A DNA stretch of 64,000 bases. It comes from Aequorivita marisscotiae (GTDB lineage Bacteria > Bacteroidota > Bacteroidia > Flavobacteriales > Flavobacteriaceae). Position 1 is the first letter of the stretch; each line of letters begins with the position of its first letter. This document shows, one piece after another, positions 32,266 through 42,093 of this stretch. The stretch is taken from positions 372,001 to 436,000 of the forward strand of contig NZ_CP122379.1 in NCBI RefSeq assembly GCF_029814825.1, read 5' to 3'. Made by a program: the position numbers and the translations under genes. Below the pieces are notes generated by a model that was not told the origin of the DNA, did not search any database, and was given only the letters and a program-made list of their open reading frames with translations.

Positions 32266-35046
32266 TTATTGTTTTAGAAACTGTCGCAATACATATTGCA
32301 AAATTCCTTCATTTTGGTAATAGGCAACTTCAATTGGAGAATCCAGTCTGGCAACAACTTTAAATTCAATTTTCTTGCCATCCTCAGTTTTCGCAATAAC
32401 ATCAATTTTTTTAGATGGAGTTAAATTATTCTCAATACCCGTTATACTAAAAGATTCGTTACCCGTAAGCCCGTGAAAACTGGCCGATTCACCCTTTAAA
32501 TATTCCAGTGGCAATACGCCCATCATAATTAAATTGCTTCGGTGAATACGCTCGTAACTTTCTGCCAAAACGGCCTTAACCCCAAGTAAAATTGTTCCTT
32601 TGGCGGCCCAATCTCGCGATGATCCACTACCGTATTCTTTACCGGTAAGCACAATTAGCGGGGTTTTATCTGCAATATATTTTTGCGCCGCATCGTACAC
32701 GGTCATTTCTTCGCCTGTAGGGAGATACTTGGTATAACCGCCTTCGCGTTGGGCCAATTGGTTTTTTATACGCACATTGGCAAAAGTTCCGCGAACCATC
32801 ACTTCGTCATTTCCGCGACGCGAACCGTAGCTGTTAAAATGTTTCTTTTCCACCCCTCGCGAAATTAAATATTTACCTGCGGCGGAATCTTCGGAAAAAG
32901 CTCCTGCCGGCGAAATATGATCTGTAGTAATACTATCGCCTAACATCAACAGGGCGCGGGCGCCTTCAATATTTTTAAGTGGCTTTGGATCGTCAGGGAG
33001 ATTGTGAAAAAACGGCACTTCCTTTATATAGGTAGAATCGTCTTCCCATTGGTAGAGATTATCTTCCGGCACTTCCAAGTTTTGCCAAATATCGTTTCCT
33101 TCAAATATTTCGTCATAATTCTTTTTAAAATCTTTAGGTGTTAACACCTTGCTCATCACTTCGTGAATTTCGTCATCGGTAGGCCAGATGTCTTTTAAAT
33201 ATATTGGCTTGCCGTTTCGGTCGCAGCTTAATGCTTCCGTTGTAAGATCTATGTCTACTCTCCCAGCGATTGCAAAAGCCACAACGAGCATTGGCGACAT
33301 TAAGAAATTCATTTTAACCTGTGAATGAATTCGCGCTTCAAAATTTCGGTTTCCAGAAAGTACAGAGGTTACAATTAAATCGTTTTCTTCCACTGCTCTA
33401 GAGATTGCTGGCGGCAATGGCCCAGAATTTCCAATACACGAAGTACAACCATAGCCTACCAAGTGAAATTGCAGAGCTTCAAAATCTTTTAGCAGATCTG
33501 CTTTTTCCAGATAATCTGTAACTACTTTTGATCCAGGCGCCAAAGACGTTTTCACCCAAGGCTTTACATCTATGCCGTGTTCCCTGGCTTTTTTGGCCAC
33601 CAAGCCAGCCCCTATCATTACAAATGGGTTTGATGTATTTGTACAAGACGTAATAGCCGCAATTGCTACCGCACCATCGGAAAGCATATATTTTTCATTG
33701 CCGTGCGAAATCCAAACGGTTTTTAAACCATTTTTAATTTTAGCTTCAATTTCTACATCGGGTTCGGGATCGTGCGGCTGCTCAACCGGCTGGCTTCCAC
33801 CTTCGGCTTTCCACCGCGTTATTGCATCTTCTCTATCTGCGGGCGCAATATATTTTCTGCCGAAGGAAGTATCCTCCAACTCAATAAACTTTTCTTTTAA
33901 ATCTTTTAATAAAATTTTATCCTGTGGACGCTTTGGCCCAGCTACACTTGGCATTACAGTTGAAATATCCAATTCTACTACATCGGTATATTCAATTTTA
34001 TCTTCATCCTGTCTCCACAGCATATTTGCTTTACAATAATCTTCAACCAACTTTATCTGTTCCTCGCTGCGATTACTGCCGCGCATATACTCCAACGTTT
34101 TGTTGTCTATTGGAAAATAAGTAATTGTACAGCCAAACTCTGGCGACATATTACCAATAGTTGCTCTGTCTGGCACCGAAAGATTGTCTAAACCGGGTCC
34201 AAAAACTTCAACAAATTTACCCACTACCCCATACTTACGCAGTAAGTTGGCAATGGTAAGCACTAAATCTGTGGCCGTTGATCCCAGCGGGAGTTTTCCA
34301 GTGAGCTTTAAACCAATAACTTCTGGGCTAATAAAGTAAATAGGCTGCCCTAAAATGGCGGCTTCGGCTTCAATACCGCCAACGCCCCAAGCCACTACGC
34401 CAATTCCGTTTACCATAGGAGTATGACTATCGGTACCCACAAGCGTGTCTGGAAAAACCATGCCGTCGCGCGCAATGGCTCCCTTAGAAAAATACTCGAG
34501 ATTTACTTGATGGCAAATACCCATTCCCGGTGGTACCACGCTAAAATTATTAAAGGATTTCTGTGCCCATTTTAAAAATGTATAGCGCTCTCTATTGCGT
34601 TTATACTCCTCTTCCATATTTTGTTGGTAGGCGTATTGAGCGGCAAAATAATCTACTTGCACACTGTGGTCTATCACCAAATCTACAGGAATTAGCGGGT
34701 TTATTTTGGAAGCATCGCCACCTTTTCGCGCCATTTCGGCTCTAAGCGATGCAATATCCACTACGGCCGGAACACCCGTAAAATCCTGCATTAAAACACG
34801 TGCAGGCTTAAAAGCGACGTCTTTTTCGCTTTGTTCAGGGGTCCAATTGAGTATTGTTTCTACGTGTTCTTTAGTAACCGAAAAATCATCAAAATTGCGC
34901 AGTGCATTTTCTAGTAAAATTCTTATAGAAAAAGGCATCTTGCTTATGTTATGCCCTTGTTTTTCGAGTTCGGGAAGACTGTAATACGTAAGTTCTTTGT
35001 TAGAAGAATTTAACTTCTTTGTGAGATTGTAGATATCGTGTTGCAT
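32266..35046 (-). CDS. acnA: Aconitate hydratase
   Basis: 926 residues, as expected for the AcnA/IRP type. The three [4Fe-4S] ligand cysteines are in AAITSCTNTSNP and GYGCTSCIGNSGP. Other family marks are FSVVPPGMGICHQVNLE, VGTDSHTPMVNGIGV, GDSITTDHISPAG and KEYGSGSSRDWAAKG with the catalytic Ser. It interconverts citrate and isocitrate in the TCA cycle in the cytosol. It is a single-gene unit ended by a hairpin. Unlike many relatives there is no citrate synthase or isocitrate dehydrogenase next door. Confidence 0.97.
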   Translation of the reverse strand: MQHDIYNLTKKLNSSNKELTYYSLPELEKQGHNISKMPFSIRILLENALRNFDDFSVTKEHVETILNWTPEQSEKDVAFKPARVLMQDFTGVPAVVDIASLRAEMARKGGDASKINPLIPVDLVIDHSVQVDYFAAQYAYQQNMEEEYKRNRERYTFLKWAQKSFNNFSVVPPGMGICHQVNLEYFSKGAIARDGMVFPDTLVGTDSHTPMVNGIGVVAWGVGGIEAEAAILGQPIYFISPEVIGLKLTGKLPLGSTATDLVLTIANLLRKYGVVGKFVEVFGPGLDNLSVPDRATIGNMSPEFGCTITYFPIDNKTLEYMRGSNRSEEQIKLVEDYCKANMLWRQDEDKIEYTDVVELDISTVMPSVAGPKRPQDKILLKDLKEKFIELEDTSFGRKYIAPADREDAITRWKAEGGSQPVEQPHDPEPDVEIEAKIKNGLKTVWISHGNEKYMLSDGAVAIAAITSCTNTSNPFVMIGAGLVAKKAREHGIDVKPWVKTSLAPGSKVVTDYLEKADLLKDFEALQFHLVGYGCTSCIGNSGPLPPAISRAVEENDLIVTSVLSGNRNFEARIHSQVKMNFLMSPMLVVAFAIAGRVDIDLTTEALSCDRNGKPIYLKDIWPTDDEIHEVMSKVLTPKDFKKNYDEIFEGNDIWQNLEVPEDNLYQWEDDSTYIKEVPFFHNLPDDPKPLKNIEGARALLMLGDSITTDHISPAGAFSEDSAAGKYLISRGVEKKHFNSYGSRRGNDEVMVRGTFANVRIKNQLAQREGGYTKYLPTGEEMTVYDAAQKYIADKTPLIVLTGKEYGSGSSRDWAAKGTILLGVKAVLAESYERIHRSNLIMMGVLPLEYLKGESASFHGLTGNESFSITGIENNLTPSKKIDVIAKTEDGKKIEFKVVARLDSPIEVAYYQNEGILQYVLRQFLKQ

Positions 35047-35217
35047 AATTTAGCTATTAAATTACTAAAATTACGCAATATTTACTGTCTTAAGTAGGTA
35101 GTCTATTTGTTTAACAAGGTGTTAACAATTAGCTTATTTGTTGAAATTAATAAATTAAAGCAATTTGTGCAGCACCGCAATTTTTTTTCTAAAACTTTAA
35201 AAATAATCTTGCTTAAA

Positions 35218-36768
35218 CTAGTAGTTTTCATTTAGAACGCTCACGAGTATTTTACTGTTTTCCAAACTCATTTTTTTACTGATGCGATAGCGTATGCTTT
35301 CCACACTTCGAATACTTCTGTCGAGAAAAAACGCAATTTCCTTATTTTTAAAACCTAATTTTAAATAATAGCACACTAGTGTTTCTGTATTTCCTAGTTG
35401 GGGATAATCTTCATTAATTTCATCAAAAAAAGACTCGTTTAATTCCTGTAGCATTTCAAAATGCTTTTCGTCGTCGTTTTTTATAGTAGTTGTTTCGGCA
35501 TTTATAGTTCGGTATAAATCTCTAATTTCACTTCTCTGCGTGGATTTGTCTTCTTTGGAAGTAATTGCTTTAAGCTTGTTTTTTACATCTTCAATATAAC
35601 TTTCCAACTCATGGTTTTTTACTTTTAGTTTCTCGTGTTTTGTTTCAAGTTGCGAAAAGTTTTTCTCCTTAAGTAAGAGATGCTTGATGCTTATCTTTAA
35701 TTTTTTGTATCCAAAAATCAATACAAATAAAAAGAACAAGAGTACAACTCCTAATATTTTAAGCCAATTTTGATGTCTTTCTGTGTTTTCAGACTCTTTG
35801 CTCAATGTTTCTTCGGTTTTCAGCAATATGTCGTTTAGTTCTAAACTGGCTTCCATATTATCGCTAAAAATTTTTTCCTGAAATAGTTTAAGAGAATCTA
35901 AATAGGCGAGGCTTTTATCATAGGCTCCCTTGGCTTTATATGCCTCTGCATTAAATGAATAAAATTCACCTTGCGCAATTAGCCCTAAATAGTCTTGTAA
36001 ACGCCTTGCATTAGACAAATAAAAGATAGCAGAATCTGACTGCTTTAGGTCTAAATGCAGTTTGGCCATACATATATTTAATTCGGCCTTATAATTTTTA
36101 TAATTATATTCTTCAATTGTAGGGTTAGATTTTAGGCTTCGAAATTCATCCAAATATTTGTTGGCATTTTCTAGATCATTTAAATGTATATAGTTAGACG
36201 TTAGCATATATATAGCGAACAAATAGTAGTATGCATCGTCTGTTACAGCTTTGTACTCCGCCAGATCTTTAAGGATAAGCTCATTGCACTTTTTATAATC
36301 ACTGTGCGTAAACGCAACGTAGGCATGCATTTGCTTTATCTGAAGTAGTCCGTTATGATCGTTTGCAAGTGTGTAATACCTTTGGGCGTCATCTAAATAT
36401 TTATAGGCCGTAGAATCATTTTCAATTACATAAATATCTGAGAACAGTTCTATGCTGGCATCACCAGCAACAGAATAATCTTTTTCTTTTTTGGCATTTC
36501 TAATTGCCAGCAGATAACTTTGATACATTAATGCCTCCTCGTTTAGGCGGTAGTAGGCAATTCCCTGCAAATAATAATATTTTCCAACGCTTCCATCTAT
36601 GTAGTTTTCCAGCGGTGTAGGAATGCTGTCTAAAAACTGAAGTGCTTTTTCGCCATCTACAAGAACATATACATCTGCGGAATCAATATACTTACCGTAA
36701 TTGTTTTCCTTTTGGGAAAAAACGGGTAAAAATTGAAGGAAGAGGAAAACACAAAACAGGAATTTCAT
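35218..36768 (-). CDS. Membrane-tethered TPR regulator with LuxR-type helix-turn-helix
   Basis: 516 residues from the ATG at 36768; the preceding in-frame TTG is not needed. A signal peptide (ending FSQ) leads to a periplasmic region of TPR-like helices (about 30-320; for example KYYYLQGIAYYRLNEEALMYQSYL). One membrane segment follows (WLKILGVVLLFFLFVLIFGY), then a coiled coil (about 365-415). A C-terminal HTH of LuxR/GerE style ends it: LGNTETLVCYYLKLGFKNKEIAFFL with RSIRSVESIRYRISKKM. This is the Bacteroidota one-component design in which a periplasmic TPR part controls a cytosolic DNA-binding domain. It is divergent from the large T9SS gene at 36932 and may control it. Confidence 0.85.
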   Translation of the reverse strand: MKFLFCVFLFLQFLPVFSQKENNYGKYIDSADVYVLVDGEKALQFLDSIPTPLENYIDGSVGKYYYLQGIAYYRLNEEALMYQSYLLAIRNAKKEKDYSVAGDASIELFSDIYVIENDSTAYKYLDDAQRYYTLANDHNGLLQIKQMHAYVAFTHSDYKKCNELILKDLAEYKAVTDDAYYYLFAIYMLTSNYIHLNDLENANKYLDEFRSLKSNPTIEEYNYKNYKAELNICMAKLHLDLKQSDSAIFYLSNARRLQDYLGLIAQGEFYSFNAEAYKAKGAYDKSLAYLDSLKLFQEKIFSDNMEASLELNDILLKTEETLSKESENTERHQNWLKILGVVLLFFLFVLIFGYKKLKISIKHLLLKEKNFSQLETKHEKLKVKNHELESYIEDVKNKLKAITSKEDKSTQRSEIRDLYRTINAETTTIKNDDEKHFEMLQELNESFFDEINEDYPQLGNTETLVCYYLKLGFKNKEIAFFLDRSIRSVESIRYRISKKMSLENSKILVSVLNENY

Positions 36769-36897
36769 CAAAAAAAATAAGAGATTTGAGTTAAAAAATT
36801 GAGTTTGTAATTATACACCTTTTAACTGTAAAGTACAATATTTAGGGTTGCGTAGTAGGTGCGTAGTTGAAATTTTATTGTTGAATTGTAAAAAAAT

Positions 36898-36905
36898 TAA
36901 ATTCG
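36898..36905 (+). promoter_or_regulatory. Probable -7 box of the large T9SS gene
   Basis: TAAATTCG fits the relaxed TAnnTT(T/C)G pattern. TTG triplets 14-17 bases upstream could serve as the -33 element. The ATG follows after 26 bases. The 160-base divergent region also serves the TPR/LuxR gene. Confidence 0.35.
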
Positions 36906-36931
36906 CTCTATAAATTTTAATTCCACAAAAA

Positions 36932-39900
36932 ATGTTGAAAAACTTTACCTTCTTATTTTGCATCTTGAGCATCGGGTTTATGACGGCCCAAAACAAAGAT
37001 TTTGAATATAGTCAAAATTACAAATCTAGTGTAAACGACCCCAGCGCAAATTTCTTTGAAATAGTAGCGCAGAAAAGAGCGGAAATAGCCACTTGGGATC
37101 TTCGCGTAAAAGCAAACCACAAAGCGATGAAACAATTTGAACGCTGGGTGTACATTTGGCAAGACAAAGTAAACGCAGATGGATCTTTTCCTACAATGGC
37201 CAATCGTCCGTTATCTGGCACTGCATATATAAATGCTTTAATGGCAGACCAAAACCAAAATCGTGGTCCTGGCGATACGTGGGAACAGATAGGGCCTGTG
37301 GACAAACCTTTAGAAAATGGATATGTAGGCTATCCTGGAAAGGGAAGAATAAACGTAATTGCTGAAGACCCAACAAATACAGACATAATGTATGCTGGAT
37401 CTGCTGCCGGAGGTATTTGGAAAACAACTAATGGTGGTTTGTTATGGACGCCAAAATCTGATTTTCTTGCGGGATTGGGTGTTACAGATATACTTGTAGA
37501 TCCAAACAATACCAATATAATTTATATGGCAACTGGCGATGAAGACGGACAGCATATTTCTTCAATAGGCGTGTTTAAATCTACAGATGCCGGTGAAACG
37601 TGGAACCCAACCGGTTTAACATTTAGCTTAGACGAAAATGAATTTATAAACGACTTGGCATTTGCTCCGGGCAGTAGTACCAAAATTTTTGCTTTAACAA
37701 ATACTGAAATAAAAGTTACTACCAACAGCGGAACTACTTGGACAGATGTACCGGTAACTTATCCCTATGGAACTTTTACAGAAGGATTTCAAAATATAGT
37801 TTTTGATCCAAATGATGCTACCAAAGTGGTGGTTTCAGATAGATTTGATGCTATATATTTTTCTACGGACAGTGGTGCAAACTTTGCGATGCACGCTATT
37901 TTTGAAGGAGGAAATAGTCAGAAAAAATTAAAAATAACCAGTTCGCCAAATGATCCCGATTATTTTTACGGTGTAAGTGAAGAAGAAAGAAGCAGTGGGG
38001 TTATTACCAAACAAGCTGAATTTAGAAAATATAAATTTAATTTGGCAAACACAGCCGCAGATTTAGTATCATCAACAGACATGACCGGGTTTAATTCGCA
38101 AGGCGGTTACAATCAAAATATTGCGGTTTCTCCTGTAAATAAAAATCATATTATCGTTGCCGGTGTAAATGGATTTCGCTCTACCGACGGAGGAGCCACC
38201 TTTACTACCCTAATGAATGCTTATGACACACCTCCAGGAGTAGGTTTTTATGTACATGCAGATCATCATCACGTATCATTTGTAGGAAATACTGAAAATG
38301 TATTAAATGGGCATGACGGTGGCATTCACAAAGGACCATTTAATGCAACAACCGCTACGCCTTGGGAAGATATCTCTAACACATTAGTAATTACACAACC
38401 ATATAATATTGCAGTTACACAAGAAGCCAGTGGCGATAACTTTATGATGGCCAATCAGGATAATGATGGTTTCTCGAAAATACTGCAAGGTGGAAGTAGA
38501 AATTGGCTTTCGGCAATTGCAGGTGATGGTACGGCAACAGCTATTGATATTTCAAATTCAGATATTAGATACTTGGGTGGAACAAACGGGCAATTATATC
38601 GCGCAGATGCTGGATATGCAGATGGGTACGACCAAGCTACCTATATTCTTGGAAACAATAATGATGCTGCATTTGTTTCACCAATGGCAGTACATCCTAC
38701 CAATGCCAATATTATTTATGCATGTCACGGCGATATAAAAAAATCTGTAAATAAAGGAGGTACTGGAGACCCAAGCGACTGGACCGCATTAAGTACGGGA
38801 TTAACCAGAACAAAATTTATTGATGTTACAGCTAATGGTGGATCAATACGAATTTATACCATTAGTGAAACTGGTGTTGCAAAAAGAAGCGATGATGATG
38901 GAGCAACCTGGACAACCGTAACCCCACCAGCAGGGCAGGTTTTTAATAGTTTTTCGGCAATACCAAATGCCACAATAGTTTATGCAACGGTAAATGGTTA
39001 CAATGCAGGAAATAAAGTATATAAATCTACTGATAGTGGCGCTACTTGGACGAATATAAGCGCTGGTCTTCCAAATATAATTATGAAGAAGGTAGTTGCC
39101 AACAGAGCCTCCACAGACGAAACTCTTTATTTAGGCACTGAATTAGGCCCTTATTTTAGAAACAATACAGCAAACTGGCAAAAAATGGGTACAGGTTTGC
39201 CGAACGTTCGGGTAGAAGATTTAGAAATAAATTATACCGACAATATACTTTATATTGGAACATTCGGACGTGGTATGTGGAAAATGTCTACAATCCAAAC
39301 AGACTCAACACCACCAGTCCCAGATGTACCCGTGTTACCAGATGTAATTTCGCAGTGCGCTATTAATAGTATCGCCGAATTAACGATTCCAACAGCTACC
39401 GATGCAGTGTCAGGAACAATAAACGGAACTACCACAGCAACATTCCCTATTACTGCAAACACGACCATTACTTGGACTTATACCGATACAGCTAATAATT
39501 CTTCAACACAAACGCAAGATATTATTATCAATGACACTACAGCACCTGTTCCTGATGTAGTAAATTTACCAGATGCTATTGAACAATGTAGTGTAACGAG
39601 CTTGCCAGTGCCAACCGCAACAGATAACTGTGTGGGAAGTGTTACAGGCACTACAACAACTACATTCCCTATTACTGCATCAACTACGGTAGTTTGGACG
39701 TATACGGATGGTGCTAACACAAGTACGCAGAACCAAACGGTAACTATTAACGATACCACGGCTCCTGTGCCAGATGTTACAACTTTACCGGACGTTGTAG
39801 AACAATGTAGCGTAACCAGTTTACCTGCACCAACAGCAACAGATGCTTGTGCGGGTAGCGTAACGGGTACTACAACAACTACTTTCCCTATTACTGCATC

Positions 39901-41320
39901 AACTACGGTAGTTTGGACGTATACGGATGGTGCAAACACAAGTACGCAGAACCAAACGGTAACTATTAACGATACCACGGCTCCCGTGCCAGATGTTACA
40001 ACTTTACCGGACGTTGTTGAACAGTGTAGCGTAACCAGTTTACCTGCACCAACAGCAACAGATGCTTGTGCGGGTAGCGTAACAGGTACTACAACAACTA
40101 CTTTCCCTATTACTGCTTCAACTACAGTAGTTTGGACGTATACGGATGGTGCAAACACAAGTACGCAGAACCAAACGGTAATTATTAACGATACCACGGC
40201 TCCCGTGCCAGATGTTACTACATTACCGGACGTTGTAGAACAGTGTAGCGTAACCAGTTTACCTGCGCCAACAGCAACAGATGCTTGTGCGGGTAGCGTA
40301 ACAGGTACAACAACAACTACCTTCCCTATTACTGCATCAACTACAGTAGTTTGGAATTATACGGATGGTGCTAACACAAGTACGCAGAACCAAACGGTAA
40401 CTATTAACGATACCACGGCTCCTGTTCCAGATGCTACTACATTGCCAGATGTTATTGAAGAATGTAGCGTAGCAAGTTTACCTGCACCAACCGCAACCGA
40501 TAACTGCGTTGGCGGCGTAATAGGTACTACAACAACTACTTTCCCTATTACTGCATCAACTACGGTAGTTTGGACGTATACGGATGGTGCTAACACAAGT
40601 ACGCAGAGCCAAACGGTAACTATTAACGACACCACGGCTCCCGTACCAAACATTCCTAATTTACCCACAATAACAGCTACTTGTAGTGTTGATAGTATCC
40701 CCGCGCCAATTGCGACAGATAATTGTATTGGAAGTGTAACTGCAACCACCACGGCAACTTTCCCGATTTTGGAAAGTACTGTAATAACATGGTCGTATAC
40801 CGATGGAACGAATGTTTCCATTCAAAACCAGATAATTGTTATTGAGCCTATTGACAATTCGGTTACCCAAACCAGCAATACCTTAACTGCCAATGCATCC
40901 GGATATAACTATCAATGGGTTGATTGCGACAACGGTAACGCTCCAATTTCTGGCGAAACAAACCAGAGCTTTACCCCTACGGTATCTGGAAACTATGCTG
41001 TAGTTATTAGTAATGCGCTATGTACAGTAACCTCCAACTGTTATATGGTTACAGTTTTAGGCATACCAGAAACGAGTTTTGGTACAAACCTAAAAGTATA
41101 TCCAAACCCTGTAAAAAGGAGTGTTACTGTAGAATTAGGATCCTTCCATAAAAATGTAAGTGTTAGTATTTACAATTTATTGGGACAAATAGTGGCGAAA
41201 CAAGATTTCAATGACACCAATAAAATTGAAATGGAAATTGAAGCAGCTGCTGCTATATATTTTATGAACCTTACTTCTGAAACAGGGCAGACAGTAATGC
41301 TCAGACTTATTAAAGAATAG
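36932..41320 (+). CDS. Large T9SS-secreted Asp-box (VPS10/sialidase-like) propeller protein with repeats
   Basis: 1462 residues. A signal peptide (1-19) precedes a long beta-propeller region (about 110-790) with repeated Asp-box motifs (STDAGETW, STDGGATF, SDDDGATW, STDSGATW, TTNSGTTW), the pattern of VPS10/sortilin-like and GH74-like propellers. Around residues 790-1305 are seven 73-residue units (core DTTAPVPDV...LPDV.EQCSV and ending STQNQTVTIN), the central ones nearly identical. A PKD/Ig-like domain (about 1310-1380) and a T9SS type A sorting domain (LKVYPNPVKRSVTVELG...MLRLIKE) complete it. It is probably exposed on the cell surface or released. Whether the propeller is catalytic or adhesive is not clear, as GH74 catalytic acids cannot be confirmed by eye. 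A strong terminator follows. Confidence 0.92.
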   Translation: MLKNFTFLFCILSIGFMTAQNKDFEYSQNYKSSVNDPSANFFEIVAQKRAEIATWDLRVKANHKAMKQFERWVYIWQDKVNADGSFPTMANRPLSGTAYINALMADQNQNRGPGDTWEQIGPVDKPLENGYVGYPGKGRINVIAEDPTNTDIMYAGSAAGGIWKTTNGGLLWTPKSDFLAGLGVTDILVDPNNTNIIYMATGDEDGQHISSIGVFKSTDAGETWNPTGLTFSLDENEFINDLAFAPGSSTKIFALTNTEIKVTTNSGTTWTDVPVTYPYGTFTEGFQNIVFDPNDATKVVVSDRFDAIYFSTDSGANFAMHAIFEGGNSQKKLKITSSPNDPDYFYGVSEEERSSGVITKQAEFRKYKFNLANTAADLVSSTDMTGFNSQGGYNQNIAVSPVNKNHIIVAGVNGFRSTDGGATFTTLMNAYDTPPGVGFYVHADHHHVSFVGNTENVLNGHDGGIHKGPFNATTATPWEDISNTLVITQPYNIAVTQEASGDNFMMANQDNDGFSKILQGGSRNWLSAIAGDGTATAIDISNSDIRYLGGTNGQLYRADAGYADGYDQATYILGNNNDAAFVSPMAVHPTNANIIYACHGDIKKSVNKGGTGDPSDWTALSTGLTRTKFIDVTANGGSIRIYTISETGVAKRSDDDGATWTTVTPPAGQVFNSFSAIPNATIVYATVNGYNAGNKVYKSTDSGATWTNISAGLPNIIMKKVVANRASTDETLYLGTELGPYFRNNTANWQKMGTGLPNVRVEDLEINYTDNILYIGTFGRGMWKMSTIQTDSTPPVPDVPVLPDVISQCAINSIAELTIPTATDAVSGTINGTTTATFPITANTTITWTYTDTANNSSTQTQDIIINDTTAPVPDVVNLPDAIEQCSVTSLPVPTATDNCVGSVTGTTTTTFPITASTTVVWTYTDGANTSTQNQTVTINDTTAPVPDVTTLPDVVEQCSVTSLPAPTATDACAGSVTGTTTTTFPITASTTVVWTYTDGANTSTQNQTVTINDTTAPVPDVTTLPDVVEQCSVTSLPAPTATDACAGSVTGTTTTTFPITASTTVVWTYTDGANTSTQNQTVIINDTTAPVPDVTTLPDVVEQCSVTSLPAPTATDACAGSVTGTTTTTFPITASTTVVWNYTDGANTSTQNQTVTINDTTAPVPDATTLPDVIEECSVASLPAPTATDNCVGGVIGTTTTTFPITASTTVVWTYTDGANTSTQSQTVTINDTTAPVPNIPNLPTITATCSVDSIPAPIATDNCIGSVTATTTATFPILESTVITWSYTDGTNVSIQNQIIVIEPIDNSVTQTSNTLTANASGYNYQWVDCDNGNAPISGETNQSFTPTVSGNYAVVISNALCTVTSNCYMVTVLGIPETSFGTNLKVYPNPVKRSVTVELGSFHKNVSVSIYNLLGQIVAKQDFNDTNKIEMEIEAAAAIYFMNLTSETGQTVMLRLIKE
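39533..40846. repeat. Six tandem 219-bp units in the large propeller gene
   Basis: The segment ga(t/c)accac(g/a)gctcc starts units at 39533, 39752, 39971, 40190, 40409 and 40628, exactly 219 bases (73 codons) apart. Units 2 to 4 are almost identical at the DNA level, the sixth is diverged, and a degenerate unit precedes the array. Confidence 0.9.
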
Positions 41321-41350
41321 GCTCATAGCTTTAGATTAATTGTTATTCGA

Positions 41351-41383
41351 ATAACTCCAAAGACTACCTTTGGAGTTATTTTT
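41351..41383 (+). terminator. Rho-independent terminator of the large propeller gene
   Basis: Perfect 12-base arms ataactccaaag/ctttggagttat (41351-41362 with 41368-41379), a five-base loop, and a T run to 41383. Confidence 0.85.
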
Positions 41384-41509
41384 GAATAATAATTAAAATT
41401 CGCACAATAAATTAAGTTGCTTTACACATCGTTTTTGCAACCGATTTAACTACGTTAAAAAATCTTTCCTTTATTAATTTCTTTCAGAATTTTAAAGGAA
41501 ATAATCTGA

Positions 41510-41950
41510 ATGAAGAATTCAAAAAAAATGCATTATTTAAAAATCATTGCGCTGTCGCTCGTTACAGGTATAACAATAGGCTGTAACATTATACAAGTTT
41601 CAAATGTACATAGTCAAATACACAGACCCGGATTGCCATCAGGCTCACCAACAATTAATTATTCCTGGAAGCTCTCTGTAGAAAAACCTATTGAAATAAA
41701 ATCTGTTTCATTATATAAAAAAAGTGAAGTAATTAAAATTCCCAACTATATTATTTACGATTTAAAAGACGGAAAAATAATTAATGGGGAAAAATTGCCT
41801 TCGGGAGACTATTTTATAAAATTTGAAATTTCAGGCAACCAACTCGATCCAAAAGAAGAGAATATAATTCAACTGGAATATATTAAAAATAGCACCAAAA
41901 ATACCCTTCGTTTTAAAAGCACAAAAATTGCAGATTTACTTATGAAATAG
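41510..41950 (+). CDS. Small lipoprotein of unknown function
   Basis: 146 residues. An N-terminal hydrophobic stretch ends in a lipobox (TIGC, Cys25), so it should be lipid-anchored. The first ATG is preceded by aaaggaaataa at a good ribosome-site distance; a second ATG at codon 7 is also possible. The mature part has a short Gly/Pro/Ser turn-rich segment and then alternating strands (YSWKLSVEKPIEIKSVSLYKK, YFIKFEISGNQLDPKEENIIQLEYI) resembling a single Ig-like fold. I recognise no family. Confidence 0.65.
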   Translation: MKNSKKMHYLKIIALSLVTGITIGCNIIQVSNVHSQIHRPGLPSGSPTINYSWKLSVEKPIEIKSVSLYKKSEVIKIPNYIIYDLKDGKIINGEKLPSGDYFIKFEISGNQLDPKEENIIQLEYIKNSTKNTLRFKSTKIADLLMK

Positions 41951-42030
41951 TTATTTGAAATATTCTGACTTTCATTTTACCCTAAAATTTAAACCACATA
42001 TATTGAATGAATTTTAAAGTTAAGAATAAT

Positions 42031-42065
42031 AAAAAAACTCCCGAAACATAACATCTCGGAAGTTT
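42031..42065 (-). terminator. Rho-independent terminator of the 42094-43137 gene
   Basis: Ten-base arms (42035-42044 and 42056-42065, one G-U pair), then seven T on the minus strand (plus-strand A run 42031-42037). It lies 28 bases past the stop codon. Confidence 0.7.
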
Positions 42066-42093
42066 CTTTCTCCCCACATTCATAAATTTTAAA

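Noticed and set aside
39478..40821. Long minus-strand open frames (239 and 154 codons) opposite the 219-bp repeats
   Set aside because: They mirror the codon pattern of the repeats on the coding strand, repeat with the same period and lack starts with ribosome sites. They are shadows.
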